From: Coptis chinensis
Lineage: Eukaryota; Streptophyta; Magnoliopsida; Ranunculales; Ranunculaceae
Assembly (NCBI GenBank): GCA_015680905.1
Contig: CM027383.1
Span: forward strand, 85,779,001-85,843,000
DNA length: 64,000 nt
Reading direction: 5' to 3'
Shown here: piece by piece, positions 35,867 through 46,893 of the stretch
Position numbering within the stretch: the stretch's first letter is position 1
Layout: the number at the start of each line of letters is the position of its first letter
The notes under the pieces: model-generated
The model's database searches: none
Told to the model about the DNA's origin: nothing
What the model saw: the letters and a program-made list of their open reading frames with translations, nothing else
Translations under genes and position numbers: made by a program

Positions 35867-35901
35867 GAGTATTCCAATGCGACAATTGCCATCCCGGCCA
35901 A

Positions 35902-35976
35902 GTCGTTGTACTATAGTGGTGAGTATTCCTGCCTGTCACGCGGGTGACCCAGGTTCGATCCCCGGCAGCTGCGCCA
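35902..35976 (+). tRNA. Complete tRNA-Asp(GTC)-like sequence with 3' CCA, serving as PBS of element 3
   Basis: The plus strand starts GTCGTTGTACTATAGTGG and contains the D-arm, an anticodon loop CCTGTCAC (GTC at 35935-35937), a T-arm GGTTCGATCCC and ends GGCAGCTGCGCCA, 72 nt plus CCA. Plant nuclear tRNA genes do not encode CCA, so this is a copy of a mature tRNA, not an ordinary gene. After two T residues it abuts the LTR at 35979, precisely where the complement of the tRNA 3' end (TGGCGC...) must lie for a minus-strand element. Some acceptor-stem bases differ from the usual plant tRNA-Asp, leaving one mismatch. Transcription as a functional tRNA is unlikely but A- and B-box sequences are present. 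Confidence 0.9.
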
Positions 35977-35978
35977 TT

Positions 35979-37386
35979 TGATAATCATGAAAACTAATGA
36001 ATAAAGTGATGAAACTCTAAACGAAAGTAAAACTAATAACTGAACTTGTACTAGTGATTATCAAAGATTTCTACTCTCGATACTATTGAAGTAGAGTTGG
36101 AATAGAAGATTCGTTCCACTCCTAGTTCTTCAGCATTCAAGTTTCCTACGACTATCAATCCTACCAAAGTCAATAAGAGAATTACAAATTATACTACGAA
36201 ATACTACGGAATACTAATGTTGAATCTATAATAAGAATTAGGGGGGAATTGAATCCACCTTGAATCCAACTTAAGAAACTAGCATAGATTGTTGTAATCC
36301 AATTCTTACGTTCTTACGGTAAGAATTAGTCGTTCTAATCCCTAATTATACATGTCATCTCTACCAATTCATAACTAGCATGTGAGGACGTCCACCAATT
36401 CTCATGGCGAATCAACGACCTTCTAGAGTGGAATAGACTCTTACAACGATTCTAAGCTAACAAAATCAAGTTTTCATCAATGCTTCATCAAACCCCTCTA
36501 ATGGAGGTTTAGCCTCTATTCATCAAACTATCATTTCCAAATGAAATTGAATAAGACATAATATAAAAATTCTAACTTTATTAAATTTAACTAAACAATA
36601 ATTGAAATCTAAATTAACAACTAAGAAATCATTAAATAACAATAATCGAAATTAATTTAAACAATCACAAAAATAACAAGATCGAATTTAATAAGAACTA
36701 ACTATTTTATTTATCTAATGAATGATATTCAATGATTCAAATAACTAATCTAAAACAAGGAATGAAACTAATTAATGGAATGTAAACTAATTAATTAAAT
36801 CCAAAAACTAGATCTAGAACTAAGTTTTTTTAATGGCTACCTTCTAACCTAAACTAATTGATCCTTAAGAGCTAAGTCTTGTGTGTGGAAATGGAGGAGA
36901 CTAGATCCACATTTTCGTGCATGAGCTGAGGGTCCATGTTTTGGGCCAGAAAATCGAGCCCAAAGCCCAATTTCTTCAGTCCACATGCCCTTTTTCAGCT
37001 GGCTTTGACTTCAATAAGCTTTTCATCCACTTTTGATTCTCTGATTGGGTCAAGGTTTGGACCATTGGAAATTTCTTTCCGAGCCGGTCGTTTTGACATA
37101 AGGTACGTCCAATTCTAACGCCTAAGTCTAAAGATACGATCTTCAGAAGTTCTACTGACTTTTGTGTGTTGTTTCTACCCGTCTTGGTCTTTAATCACAG
37201 AACTTCTTATTAACTAACCCTTGCTCCTTTATATCGCCAAAGTGGCACATTTCTGCACATAATTGACTTCAATGCTTGAAATACATAAAAATACGTAATT
37301 AGCATTAACTCTTATTTATTACTCGCATAATTGGTCTAAAAGTATTATTGTTAAGAGGTTAAAACTACAGTTTTGGGCTCTTATCA
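35979..37386 (-). repeat. 5' LTR of element 3
   Basis: TGATAATCATGAAAAC to TTGGGCTCTTATCA, 1408 bp, closely matching 32294-33722 apart from small deletions near 36000 (the ATGATAGTTTTACT block) and 36837. Confidence 0.92.
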
Positions 37387-37639
37387 ATGATCATGAAAGA
37401 AGTTTTTGTGCTCCAGCTTCGTTCACTTCACTTGTTGCTTTAAAGGCTGTGCTGTTGGTTTAGGGTTTGGAACAACTTGTCTTGGGAACACACCTTTTTG
37501 GGTTTTGTCTTGGGCTAACAAGTTCAGAGATTGTTGCATGGATGATAGGATTTGTTTGTTGTTGTATGACAGATAGAATTATTTCGGTAGGCTTATCTTT
37601 TTGGACACTAGTTGATGGTGTAATGGGAACTAAGTCTCT

Positions 37640-38845
37640 TTAGTTATTAATAGGTGGGTTTTGGTAGTTCTGGTTAAAATGGGATGGAACCAATGCTCTG
37701 TTTTGATTGTTATATGTACTTTGTCCTTGTCTTAATATATTTGGTGGTTTGTTGAAACCTGGAGGTAGTTGGTTTTGTAGAATGTTCGTCCATGTAAAGT
37801 TTGGATGTTGTCTCCATGGTGCATTTGGTATATAGAAAACACATACTTCTTCTGGTTGAAGTGATGATAGGTTTGTGATCAAGAGACATGTGACATCTAT
37901 ATGATTTAAGCTTAGATAAAAATTGCATGGTGTATTTATGTTCATGACAGGATAATGGTTTTGGTCTTTTTGTTTGGTTGTGAGGGCATTTATCTTTCTT
38001 GTGAGGGTTTTGATTTATGGATCGGGTTTCACCTAAAAAATACCACTAGGCTTAGATATACTGGGTTGGGCTATTTTGGAATTGTTTATATCGCCCCAAT
38101 GGGTACTCTTTTCAGCTTGGTTTTCAAGAAAGGTTAAGGCTTCGGTTGCACCACTATCCAAAAAATTACCATTACTCATGATGTCGAGGGTTACTTTGTG
38201 TTTTTGGAGAAGACATTTGAAAAAATATTGGACAAGAGTGGATTTTTCTAGTTTATGGTGAGGACATGAATGGAGTAGGTCAGAGAATCTATCCCATGCT
38301 TCAGAAAATGTCTCACTTGGACTCTGTCTGAAGAACTGTATCTTACTTCTTATATCTTCTGTTTTCTTCGGCGGAAAGTACTTCTTCATGAAGGAGAACA
38401 CAACATTTTCTCATGTTTCGAAAGAATCGGGTTTCTGAGAAAGAAGCCAAGCGTGACTCTTACCAGCTAGAGTGAAAGGAAACACTCGTAGCTTCACTTG
38501 ATCGTCGGTGATGCCCAGATAGTGGAAAATATTGCATACTTCATGTATCCGACGTAGATGCTCATACAGTAACTCATGTTCAAACTCGTGGAAGATGGGT
38601 AGAAGATTGAACACATTCGGTGGAATGTGAAAATTACTCGTGAGCGGTGTGAGTCATATACAAGATGGAGGCCCATCTTGCAACAGTGTGTAGAAGTTGG
38701 AGAGAGGCTCTTTAGCTTGCACTACTTCATCGGGCATCTTAGTAGATGGAGGACTAGAAATAGGAGATTGTCTAGGACGACGTGCTCTCCTACGTGAATA
38801 AGTTTTATTCTTGCTAATACTAGTAGTGCCTAAACACAGTATCAT
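37640..38845 (-). pseudogene. Athila-like gag of element 2, frameshifted
   Basis: The gag nucleocapsid/capsid region forms the retroelement particle. Pieces in order on the minus strand: MPDEVVQAKEPLSNFYTLLQ (about 38740), LPIFHEFEHELLYEHLRRIH and LRVFPFTLAGKSHAWLL (38614-38411), then KKYFPPKKTEDIRSKIQFFR, SETFSEAWDRFSDLLHSCPH and LVQYFFKCLLQ (38401-38033), then a P/N/Q-rich tail with APWRQHPNFTWTN (37945-37640). The order of the LRxFPFsL.G.A..WL, FFPP...R..I..FRQ and W.RF..LL..CPHH motifs is that of Athila/Tat gag. At least three frame breaks prevent a full product. Downstream pol is absent; element 3 interrupts 250 bases further on. Confidence 0.8.
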
Positions 38846-40277
38846 GCACTTTTAGCAAGACCGCAAAACTATCCTAACATGCGCAAATGATGCAAAGTAT
38901 GCTCAAGCAATCGAAATTCATTTTTGCAAGTATGGAGCTTTGAAAACTTTGCTTGGTCTATAATTTACTATGCCCTGTTCAAGGGAACAATTGGGCGTGA
39001 GACTAGGATGGCTCTACTACACGTCTTAGAAGAGTAGGCAGTCACTTCACCAAGTGATGTGCTACCAAGAATCTCACTCAAGATGAATATGGGGGAGAGG
39101 AGTGAGGAAGGTAGTTGGTCCACCGAAATCTGATAACTGATTACTCTAAATTCTCGTGGCTATATTTTTGTCATTTTTTGGAGGAGCGTGACTACTTTCT
39201 TGTGGTAGTTGGTTCTAGTTGATTGATTTTAATTCAGTTTTTTTGGTCTCGGGCTTCAAGAATCAAGCAACGTCCAATTTATCTACATTGGGGAATGACT
39301 TCCCAATGGTTGTTATGTGGCTCGGGTTCAGTTTTATGCGTGAATGTAAATTGCAGTGTGGAAATTAAATTTCAAATAATCACGTAAGCATACTTGAACA
39401 CACAAGGTATTCTCTTATGTGTGTTTCGAGGAGGTTTAGAATTTACCTCTCAAGCCGTGCTTACACGTTGCTTGATGAAAAGGCGACATTGGTTGGTGCG
39501 TGATTTGAGAATCAGGCCTAACCGTTCGAGCTTTTCCCTGTTTTAAGTTATAATAAAAGTCCACTTAAAAAGCCCACAGTCTTGGTTTTTGATAATTAAA
39601 CAACTTTGCCTTCAAAGGCCCAAAACATAAAACTAAGCTAATACTAAAATATTCTAATAGATTAATTAGTTTAGATAGATTATGTCTAGATTAACTAGAG
39701 CTAAACTTAGTTAGAGTGTTAATTACCAAGTTGATTCAAAGTGTGCGAGCGTATGATTCACGACTCGCCTTGCACACTTGAACTTCTCAAGGCAATGAAA
39801 ACTCTAATATTTTGGTAAGTTTAAAACTTCAACCAAGTGTTCACTTATGTTTATCCATATAATCAATCAAAACCCATATTTTCTATTTTTTTTCATTTTT
39901 TTTTCTTTATATCTCTATCTATTACAAACAAGTTCCACCGATTTATACTACTTTATTACAAAATCCGAGCTTCATAGTACAAACAAGCACAGAAAACAAC
40001 TGAACTGTGAAAAACTAGACACTGAACTGCTGAGGTGGACTCGCGGTTGTCGGCGCAGTCGTCCATCAGGTTTCGGCCAAGCTCTATCGGTTTTTGGCTG
40101 TAGCTTCAGCTCCTCTTCAGCATGTTGATCATGAACCTGGATTTGCAAAAAAGTAAGTCATTAATGAAAAACAACGAAATAAATCAACGAAAATTAGAAA
40201 ATAAGAAGTGAAAATGTGATAGTGGTGCTTCCTCCTTAGATGCTCAACCAAGCATTCTTGCTCCTTCAATCCATGAT

Positions 40278-40287
40278 GGCAGCGCCA
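40278..40287 (-). other. Primer binding site of element 2
   Basis: The minus strand reads TGGCGCTGCC after a two-base spacer from the LTR. It agrees with a TGGCGC..TGCC (tRNA-Asp-type) site if a few bases have been lost; the match ends after about ten bases. Confidence 0.65.
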
Positions 40288-40289
40288 TT

Positions 40290-40770
40290 TGAAGTAGATG
40301 GTGATAGAGTATTTCAAAGTTATTGATGTGGTTTACCATAAATTGTTTAGAGTTTGAATGATTGTGGGGTTTTTAGAAGAAAGGAAGGTAGAATCTTAGT
40401 TTAGAACTTGATATGTTTAACTAGTTATGAAGAACATTAAAAACTTAAGTTATTTTAATGATTGAAATAACACAAACTTGAAAGTAGGGGTGCAAATGGA
40501 TATCAAAATATTCGAAACCAATTCGAATTCGTATCCAAAAAATTAGATATTATCCAAAAATTTCGGATATCGGATAATTTTTTATGTCCGAACTGGTTTC
40601 GGATACGGATTTTGATATTGCCATATCTGCACCCGATAATATCCTATCCGATTTAAAAAATTAATAGTTATTATATATAATTAATTTATTAATTTTTATT
40701 GTATAAAATATTATATAAAATCATAAACTAATAATATAAAACTATAATAACAAAATAATAATAATAAATG

Positions 40771-40859
<89 letters not shown>

Positions 40860-41702
40860 CTAGTTTTTATAGTGGTAAATTGAATTATTCAAAGCAAATA
40901 AAATTTTAATTTTCGGATCGGATATTATCCGATATCCGATTCGGATATCCGAAATTGGATTCGAATAAATTTTTTAATATCTATCGGATTCGGATATTGG
41001 TATAAATTTTCTGATTCGGATCCGAATCCGAACCTATTCGTTTGCATCCTTACTTGAAAGAAAACGATTGAAATGTTTGATTGAAAGAAAGAACAACAAG
41101 AAATAAGATTGATTGATTGAATAACAAAAACAAATAACAAGATTGAAAATGAAGAACAATAAAGTAAATGACTTGAATAAAAAAAGACTATAATTTAAAT
41201 CCTACATGACATTAGATTAAGTCTAGGTGCATTCTCTCTCCCTAACTTATAGTTTTTGTACCCCTACTTTATGCTAATGGCTTATTTGCACTTCTCCATT
41301 ACATTTGAAACACCTCACCCTTTACTTTATGCTTTTGCTTTTTCTTTTTCCTTTTGCTTTTTTATTTCTTCTTGATCAAGATATATAGGTTTTAGAGAAA
41401 GCCATATTTGGTGTTAAGGACATCCATCTCTGGTCTTCTGAGTTGAGAATTTTGACCTTTGACTTTGACCTTGACTTTGACTTTGAATTTTTATTACTTT
41501 TTCATAGCAGCTTTTGGTCTTCATAATAAGCGTGATTAAGGCTCTTTTTGGTCCTAAGACGCAGCTTTTATGATAAATGGTATGAATTTCTCTGTAACCT
41601 GAAAAATACAATAAAAGCTATGAGTTGTCTTTTCATTAAGTGTAAGAAGGGTTGTAATGCACTAATGTAAGGGTAATAAAATGCACATTTGGGAGCTGAT
41701 CA
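40290..41702 (-). repeat. 5' LTR of element 2, interrupted by a hAT MITE
   Basis: TGAAGTAGATGGTGATAG to GGGAGCTGATCA. Without the MITE and its duplicated 8 bp it is about 837 bp, against 783 bp for the sister LTR, with several small indels. Confidence 0.9.
40485..41052. mobile_element. hAT MITE, 568 bp, in the LTR of element 2
   Basis: Perfect 8-bp duplication CTTGAAAG (40477-40484, 41053-41060). Ends TAGGGGTGCAAATGGAT and, inverted, TAAGGATGCAAACGAAT. Both arms are dense in ATCCGA/TCGGAT motifs (subterminal repeats). The centre holds an AT dinucleotide run at about 40768-40853. The sister LTR shows the unoccupied site at 26028-26035. Confidence 0.95.
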
Positions 41703-41935
41703 GTATGCTTCGCGCTATCCGAATGAGTGTGGGATGAGCCCTCCGCGGACCCTTGTGTCCAAATAGAACTTGGGGGCAGACTGAGCTATCCCTGGATATG
41801 TTTCACGCTATCCGAATGAGTACAGAGGGGATGAGCCCTCCGCACATGGGGCAGGCTGAGCTGTCCTAAGATAAGCTTCGTGCTTTCCGAATGAGAGCGG
41901 AGGGGATGTGACCCTTCACGGATACAATGCTGAGT
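41703..41935 (+). repeat. Continuation of the 95-bp tandem repeat of element 1
   Basis: CTTCGCGCTATCCGAATGAG, CTCCGCGGACCC, AACTTGGGGGCAG and GAGCTATCCCTGGATATG units continue the array begun at 25722. Confidence 0.8.
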
Positions 41936-42765
41936 TCTACGAAAGAGAAACAAAGGGGATGAGACACTCCACGGACATGGTAGTGAGTTCTGTGAAGGAA
42001 AGCTGCTGGCTGGGTTGAGACACATTGCGTGCATTGTATTGAGTTTGAAGAGTGATAGCGAAAGGGAATAAACCCTCTGCAGACATGGAAGTGAGTTATA
42101 TGAAAGAGAGATGGTGGCTGTGGTGAGACACTCTACGAACATGGTAGAGAGTTCTATGAATGAGAGATGGTGGCGGAGGTGAGATACTCTGCAGACATGG
42201 TAGTAAGTTTTCTAAAGGAGAGATGGTGGTTGACGTGAGACACTCCGCGGATATGGTAGTGAGTTATGTGAAGGAGAGATGGTGGGGTGAGACATTCTAC
42301 AGACATGGTAGTGAGTTCTATGAAGGAGATGGTGGTTGGGGTGAGACACTCCATGGACATGGTAGTAAGTTCTGTGAAGGAGAGCTGGTGGTTAGGTTGA
42401 GACACATCGCGGACATGGTAGTGAGTAATATGAAGAAGAGCTGTTGGCTGGGTTGAGACACATCGCAAACATGGTAGTGAGTTATGTGAAGGAGAGCTGT
42501 TGGCTGGGTTGAGACACATCGCGGGCATTGTATTGAGTTTGAAGAGTGAAAGTGAAGGGGAATAGACCATCCACGGACATGATAGTGAGTTCTATAAAGG
42601 AAAGCTGGTGGCTAGGTTTAGACACGTCGCGGACATGGTAGTGAGTTTTGTAGAGGAGAGTTGATAGCTGGGTTGAGACACATCGCGGGCATGAGGATTG
42701 AGTTTGAAGAGTGAGAGCGAAGGGAATAAACCATTTGCGAATATGTGAGCAAAAGGATTGAGGCG
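41936..42765 (+). repeat. 56-bp tandem repeat array of element 1
   Basis: About twelve copies of a unit made of AGTGAGTTCTGTGAAGGAGA, GCTGGTGGCTGGGTTGAGAC and ACATCGCGGACATGGT, with some units fused to a variant (TTGAGTTTGAAGAGTGA). Units differ by point changes and small deletions. Open frames through the array result only from the repeat length. Confidence 0.85.
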
Positions 42766-43076
42766 AATAAGGATACGCCGATCGAGATTCATCCACGAAA
42801 GTACAAGGGGCAGCCATAGAAAGCATATTCCAAATCACGAAGGAGATGAGCATAGTCGGGAATAATATGGTGGCAAATTAACTATGTAGAAGGAGCATTG
42901 AGTTTGTGGAATTCGGATATGAGATGCAAAGCACCGAGTACAAGTTGAATAAGAGGAGAGGCCGTGGAATTCGAGATACATACATTTGATAGACTGAGGA
43001 TTTGGCAGATAAGGAAGGTCGAGGACTTCTCGGATCCGTGGATTTATCCAAGTCCGCGCACTCGAGAGGGGGCATT
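42766..43076 (+). other. 3' internal end and polypurine tract of element 1
   Basis: A non-repetitive 300 bases end with GAGAGGGGGCA (43064-43074), the polypurine tract, two bases before the 3' LTR. No coding similarity. Confidence 0.8.
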
Positions 43077-44331
43077 TGTAGTAGCCATATTCATAGATGG
43101 ATTATGTATGTATTGGGTTAAGAGATAGGCCCAAGACCATATGATGTATTAATTAGGCCAGTAAACCTAAAGAGAGATGGAGGGCAAAGATTGATGAAGA
43201 GGAGATATAAAAGAAGAGAATGGAGGCACAAGAGGAGGAAGAAAAAGAGAGGTCTATAGAGAGGAGAGTGAGGAGGCGACCAGAGGAGGAGCGAGGAGAT
43301 GACCAGAAGAGATGACGTTTAGAGAGGAAAGAGAGAGGAGGCGACTAGAAAGGAGAGGGAGTGGAGGCGACTAGAGAGAGGAGAGTGAGGAGATAACCAG
43401 AGGAGGAGTGAGGAGACAATAAGAGGAGAGTGAGGAGACGACAAGAGGAGGAGACGTCCAGAGAGGACAGAGAGAGGAGGCGACTAGAAAGGAGAGAGAG
43501 AGAGTGGAGGCGACTAGAGTGAGGAGATGACCAGAGGAGGAGTGAGGAGATGACCAGAGGAGAGTGAGGAGACGACCAGAGAGGAGAGAGAGAGAGAGAG
43601 AGGAGGTGACTAGAGAGGAGAGAGAGTGAAGGCGACCAGAGGAGGAGTAAGGAGACGACCAGAAGAGACAACGCCCAGAAAGGAGAGAGAGAGGAGGCGA
43701 CTAGAGAGAGGAGAGTGAGGACACGACCAGAGTAGGAGTGAGGAGAGAGAGAGAGTGGAGGTGACTAGAGAGAGGAGAGTGAGGAGACGACCAGAGGAGT
43801 GAGAAGATGACCAGAAGAGACGACGTCCAGAGAGAGGAGAGAGAGTAGAGATGACTAGAGAAAGGAGAGTGAGGAGACGATTAGAGTAGGAGTGAGGAGG
43901 CGACCAGAGGAGACGATGTCCAGAGAGGAGAGAGAGAGTGGCGGCGACTAGAGAGAGGAGAGTGAGGAGACAACCAGAGGAGGAGTGAGCTCTAGGAGAC
44001 GACCAGAGAGGAAAGAGAGAGGAGGTGACAAGAGAGGAGAGAGGGTGGAGGCGACTAGAGAGAGGAGAGTGAGGAGACGACTAGAGGAGGAGACGTCCAG
44101 AGAGGAAAGAGAGAGAGAGGAGGCGACTAGAGAGGAGAGAGGGAGTGGAGGTGACTAGAGAAAAGAGAGTGAGGATACGACCAGAGGAGACGATGTCCAG
44201 AGAGGAGAGAGAGAGGAGGCAACTGGAGAGGAGAGAGAGTGGAGGCGACTAGAGTGAGGAGACGACCGAGACGACCAGAGGAGAGTGAGGAGATGACCAA
44301 AGGAGGAGAGGGTATGAACTAGGTTCATACA
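43077..44331 (+). repeat. 3' LTR of element 1, minisatellite-expanded
   Basis: TGTAGTAGCCATATTC to GGTTCATACA, 1255 bp against 738 bp in the 5' LTR. The unique heads match (TATA box TATAAAAG at 43206-43213), and the excess is extra GAGGAGGCGACTAGAGAG-type units. Confidence 0.9.
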
Positions 44332-44336
44332 GAAGC

Positions 44337-46888
44337 TTTTAGAGGCAAGGATGGAAAGCCAGAAGCTTTAATTGTGTCAAGTCCTTAAACATAAGACTTA
44401 GGAACTGGTATGGTTAAAATTTTCATTTTTTATTGACTAAAGTTTTGAATAAGAACTGGTATAAGGTTCATTCAAGGCTTAGGATATAGGTTAATGCCTA
44501 ATTACATTTACTTCTAAATTCCTGATAGTAAGTCGCATTATAGGATTACTGCATTTATTGAGTTTGCTCTAACATCACACTTATATTGTTAATTATTTAT
44601 GTGGAGGAAGTTGATTTGGTTTTGGGAAGATATGAAAGGCAGGAGTGCACTTATGGCAACAGTTGTTTGAAGGGGCGACATTCTTCTCTTATTTTAGTCT
44701 TGCTTGTTTATCTGAACGGTAATAAAAGGTAATGTTGGCATGGGATTTGCAGTGTTTGTAGTTAAGTCTTGCTCAACAATAAAGGAGAATCTCTGACTTT
44801 TTGCTTGTACTCACATAGTTTGGTTCTTCTTATGCCAACGTATAATTACTTTGGATAGGGTTAGCTAAGTCTTGCATCACATGGCATTTCGTATAGGATA
44901 TGTATACTTTTTCTTATAACAGTATAGTCATTCTGCCAATGCCAATTGCCTTCGATAGATAAAGTCATTTAAGTTATCTCTTGTAGGATCATGATGCACT
45001 TTGTTTGAGTCTTACATTAAACTATTACTTTGTGGCATGCTTATAGATTTTCTTGTGCAAAATTATGAACTGAAGTTTACTTGTCGTCGTGTTACTGCTA
45101 GTACAATAGCTTTGTTGTAAGGTTCATTCGAATTTGAACACTTTTACTTTCTTTAATCTACTGAAGATGTAAGGTTGTAGCGTAGGATATACTTTGTTCA
45201 TTTGCATAAGATGGCTTGCCTTATTGTAAATATTTTAGTATTGAACAAATTCATATGGGCATGTGTTTTTTCTAGCATTGAATCTAGTAGGGATTCTTGA
45301 CATCTGAAATATATATTGTTTATGGCAATAGTGTCCATGGTAAGTTACTTGGACTAGTCTAAGGTTGTCAAACTATTCCTGTTAAACACCTAAAACCATG
45401 GGCGTCTATCTTTCCCACTTCTAAACATAGCGATCGTTGTAGAAGCTTTGAATCAAAGGCTTAAATCTTGTACTTGTGCATTTTGTTTCCTGATTTCTTA
45501 TTTGGAAACCTTGAATCTGTTCAGCAGAAAGAAACTGACATTTTTTGGTTCTATGCTAAACTTTTAGTTCACTCATTGTAGAATGAAGCTGCAAGGAAGA
45601 GTTGTGCAAGACACACACTGGTATATGACTTCTTTAAATAGGTGAGCCTGCTTCAAATGAATAAAAAAATTAGTATTGATGAATAAATTAAGTAGATATT
45701 ATTTTAGAAGCTACGCGAGTTGTATTATCTGAGTTATGAGACACATCTATATTGAAATAGTTGACAAACGTCAGTGCAACCATGCTTGTTGGTTCATGTC
45801 CAGCTTAATTGTTGAAAACTATACATTGCATATTTAACAAGTTTCACTTGGGAGCACTATATAGTAACTTAATTGATAAGCAATTTCCAGTTTGTGTTAC
45901 TATCTTTGTAGTTAAAGATTATATACTATAACAAGAAGAGCTACTAGGTGTTCGCCCATTTAGTTGCATGCATGAGACCCGATTACATTGCACGGTTACT
46001 TTGAACATGGGGTAGGCACCTCTACTTGGAGTAATTAGGAGTGGGTCGCACTTTAGCATTTCCTACAAATGAACACACGAGTCCATCTGTTCATCACCTA
46101 GCTTGACCCATCTAATTAGCAAATAAAAAAAAAAATTGAACTAAAAAAAATAAATTAAAAAAGAATAATAAAATAAATAAATAAATAAAATAAAATAAAA
46201 TAAAAAAACAAGGGAGAAAAAGGAGGGGTTGATATTTGATTGTTGTAGGTTTAGTATGGGAAGGATAAACTTTGTTGTTTTAGTGTCTTGATGTTTATTT
46301 TAGTTGTAAGGTGGGTTAGTTTTAATATCGGAGCTTAAAGTTTGAATTCGGTCAAGTTGATTTGTCATGGCAACTAAGGATGTTCATTAGGTTAGCTTTA
46401 GGATCTGATTTTTAATTTACTTGAAAGTTGGGATATATTTATTGTTATTCTATGAATGAGGCTTCCTTATGTATGCTGAAGGGAGATAATGGGGTATTTT
46501 ACTTGGGGTTTTGCTGTAAGAATATCTAAATTCGGTGGTGAGTACCCAAGTTATTAAGCTTTAAAGGAATGCTCCTTATTTACTTTAGTTTGAAATGAAA
46601 TGTGTATACATTAGTGATTGTTCAACAAAGTGTGCATGACAAATCTACGTACAACTAGTTGATTACCACTATCACTTGAATTATTCTAGGATCTATATCA
46701 TTAATTAAGTATACTTCTGATTTAGTTAAATAGAAAGATTATTCTATTTTGAAAGGAAGAGCATGTTAGAATTCTTAGGAGTATAAAATGCTATTATTTG
46801 TATTGAATCATATTTGAACATGCTTGGTGGTTATAGGGTTTTTAGGAGCAACTGATTTTAGTAGCTAGAATTACGCCTACATCAGTAT
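44337..46888. other. Right flank of the nest; no gene recognised
   Basis: Single-copy-looking AT-rich DNA. One candidate exon lies at 45582-45641 (TTGTAG|AATGAAGCTGC ... AAATAG|GTGAGC) encoding NEAARKSCARHTLVYDFFK and a stop; I cannot assign it. An A-rich AAATA/AAATAAA run occupies 46120-46205. Confidence 0.4.
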
Positions 46889-46893
46889 GTACA

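Larger units (their letters stand above)
32294..37386 (-). mobile_element. Element 3: short non-autonomous Ty3-gypsy retrotransposon inserted in element 2
   Basis: Flanked by ATGAT (32289-32293, 37387-37391). LTRs: 32294-33722 and 35979-37386. The internal region is only 2.26 kb and holds no gag-pol; one 100-codon frame (35866-35564) is unassigned. The PPT (complement of CCACCCCCAAAC) follows the left LTR, and a full tRNA-Asp sequence forms the primer site next to the right LTR. The two LTRs look very similar, so this is the youngest layer of the nest. Confidence 0.92.
25841..41702 (-). mobile_element. Element 2: Athila-like Ty3-gypsy retrotransposon inserted in element 1
   Basis: Flanked by GTATG (25836-25840, 41703-41707). 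LTRs: 25841-26623 and 40290-41702 (the latter contains a 568-bp hAT MITE). Orientation is minus: the PPT abuts the left LTR and a TGGCGC-type PBS abuts the right LTR. A degenerate gag (38845-37640) resembles the Athila lineage. No protease, reverse transcriptase or integrase is recognisable between 26624 and 32293, so it is non-autonomous or deleted. Element 3 splits it at ATGAT. Its PPT-proximal kilobase is related to that of element 3. Confidence 0.9.
24963..44331 (+). mobile_element. Element 1: non-coding LTR retrotransposon with Tat-type PBS, outer level of the nest
   Basis: Target duplication GAAGC (24958-24962 and 44332-44336). LTRs: 24963-25700 and 43077-44331. Its own internal sequence is only 25701-25840 plus 41703-43076, about 1.5 kb; the rest is element 2 inserted at GTATG. 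The interior consists of two tandem-repeat families and has no gag or pol similarity in any frame. PBS and PPT are those of Tat/Athila-type Ty3-gypsy elements, so it would have to be mobilised by proteins of another element. A LARD- or TRIM-like class describes it. Confidence 0.9.

Noticed and set aside
35775..35981. Plus-strand open frame of 68 codons ending CHAGDPGSIPGSCAI
   Set aside because: Its C-terminal half is the translation of the tRNA-Asp sequence, a well-known artefact; there is no independent support for a protein.
40768..40853. Long AT dinucleotide run considered as a regulatory or origin element
   Set aside because: Simple microsatellite in the centre of the hAT MITE; such runs are common in these elements.
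42154..42570. Frames of 98-138 codons on both strands in 41.8-42.8 kb
   Set aside because: They read through the 56-bp tandem repeat and change with repeat indels; no domain and no codon pattern.
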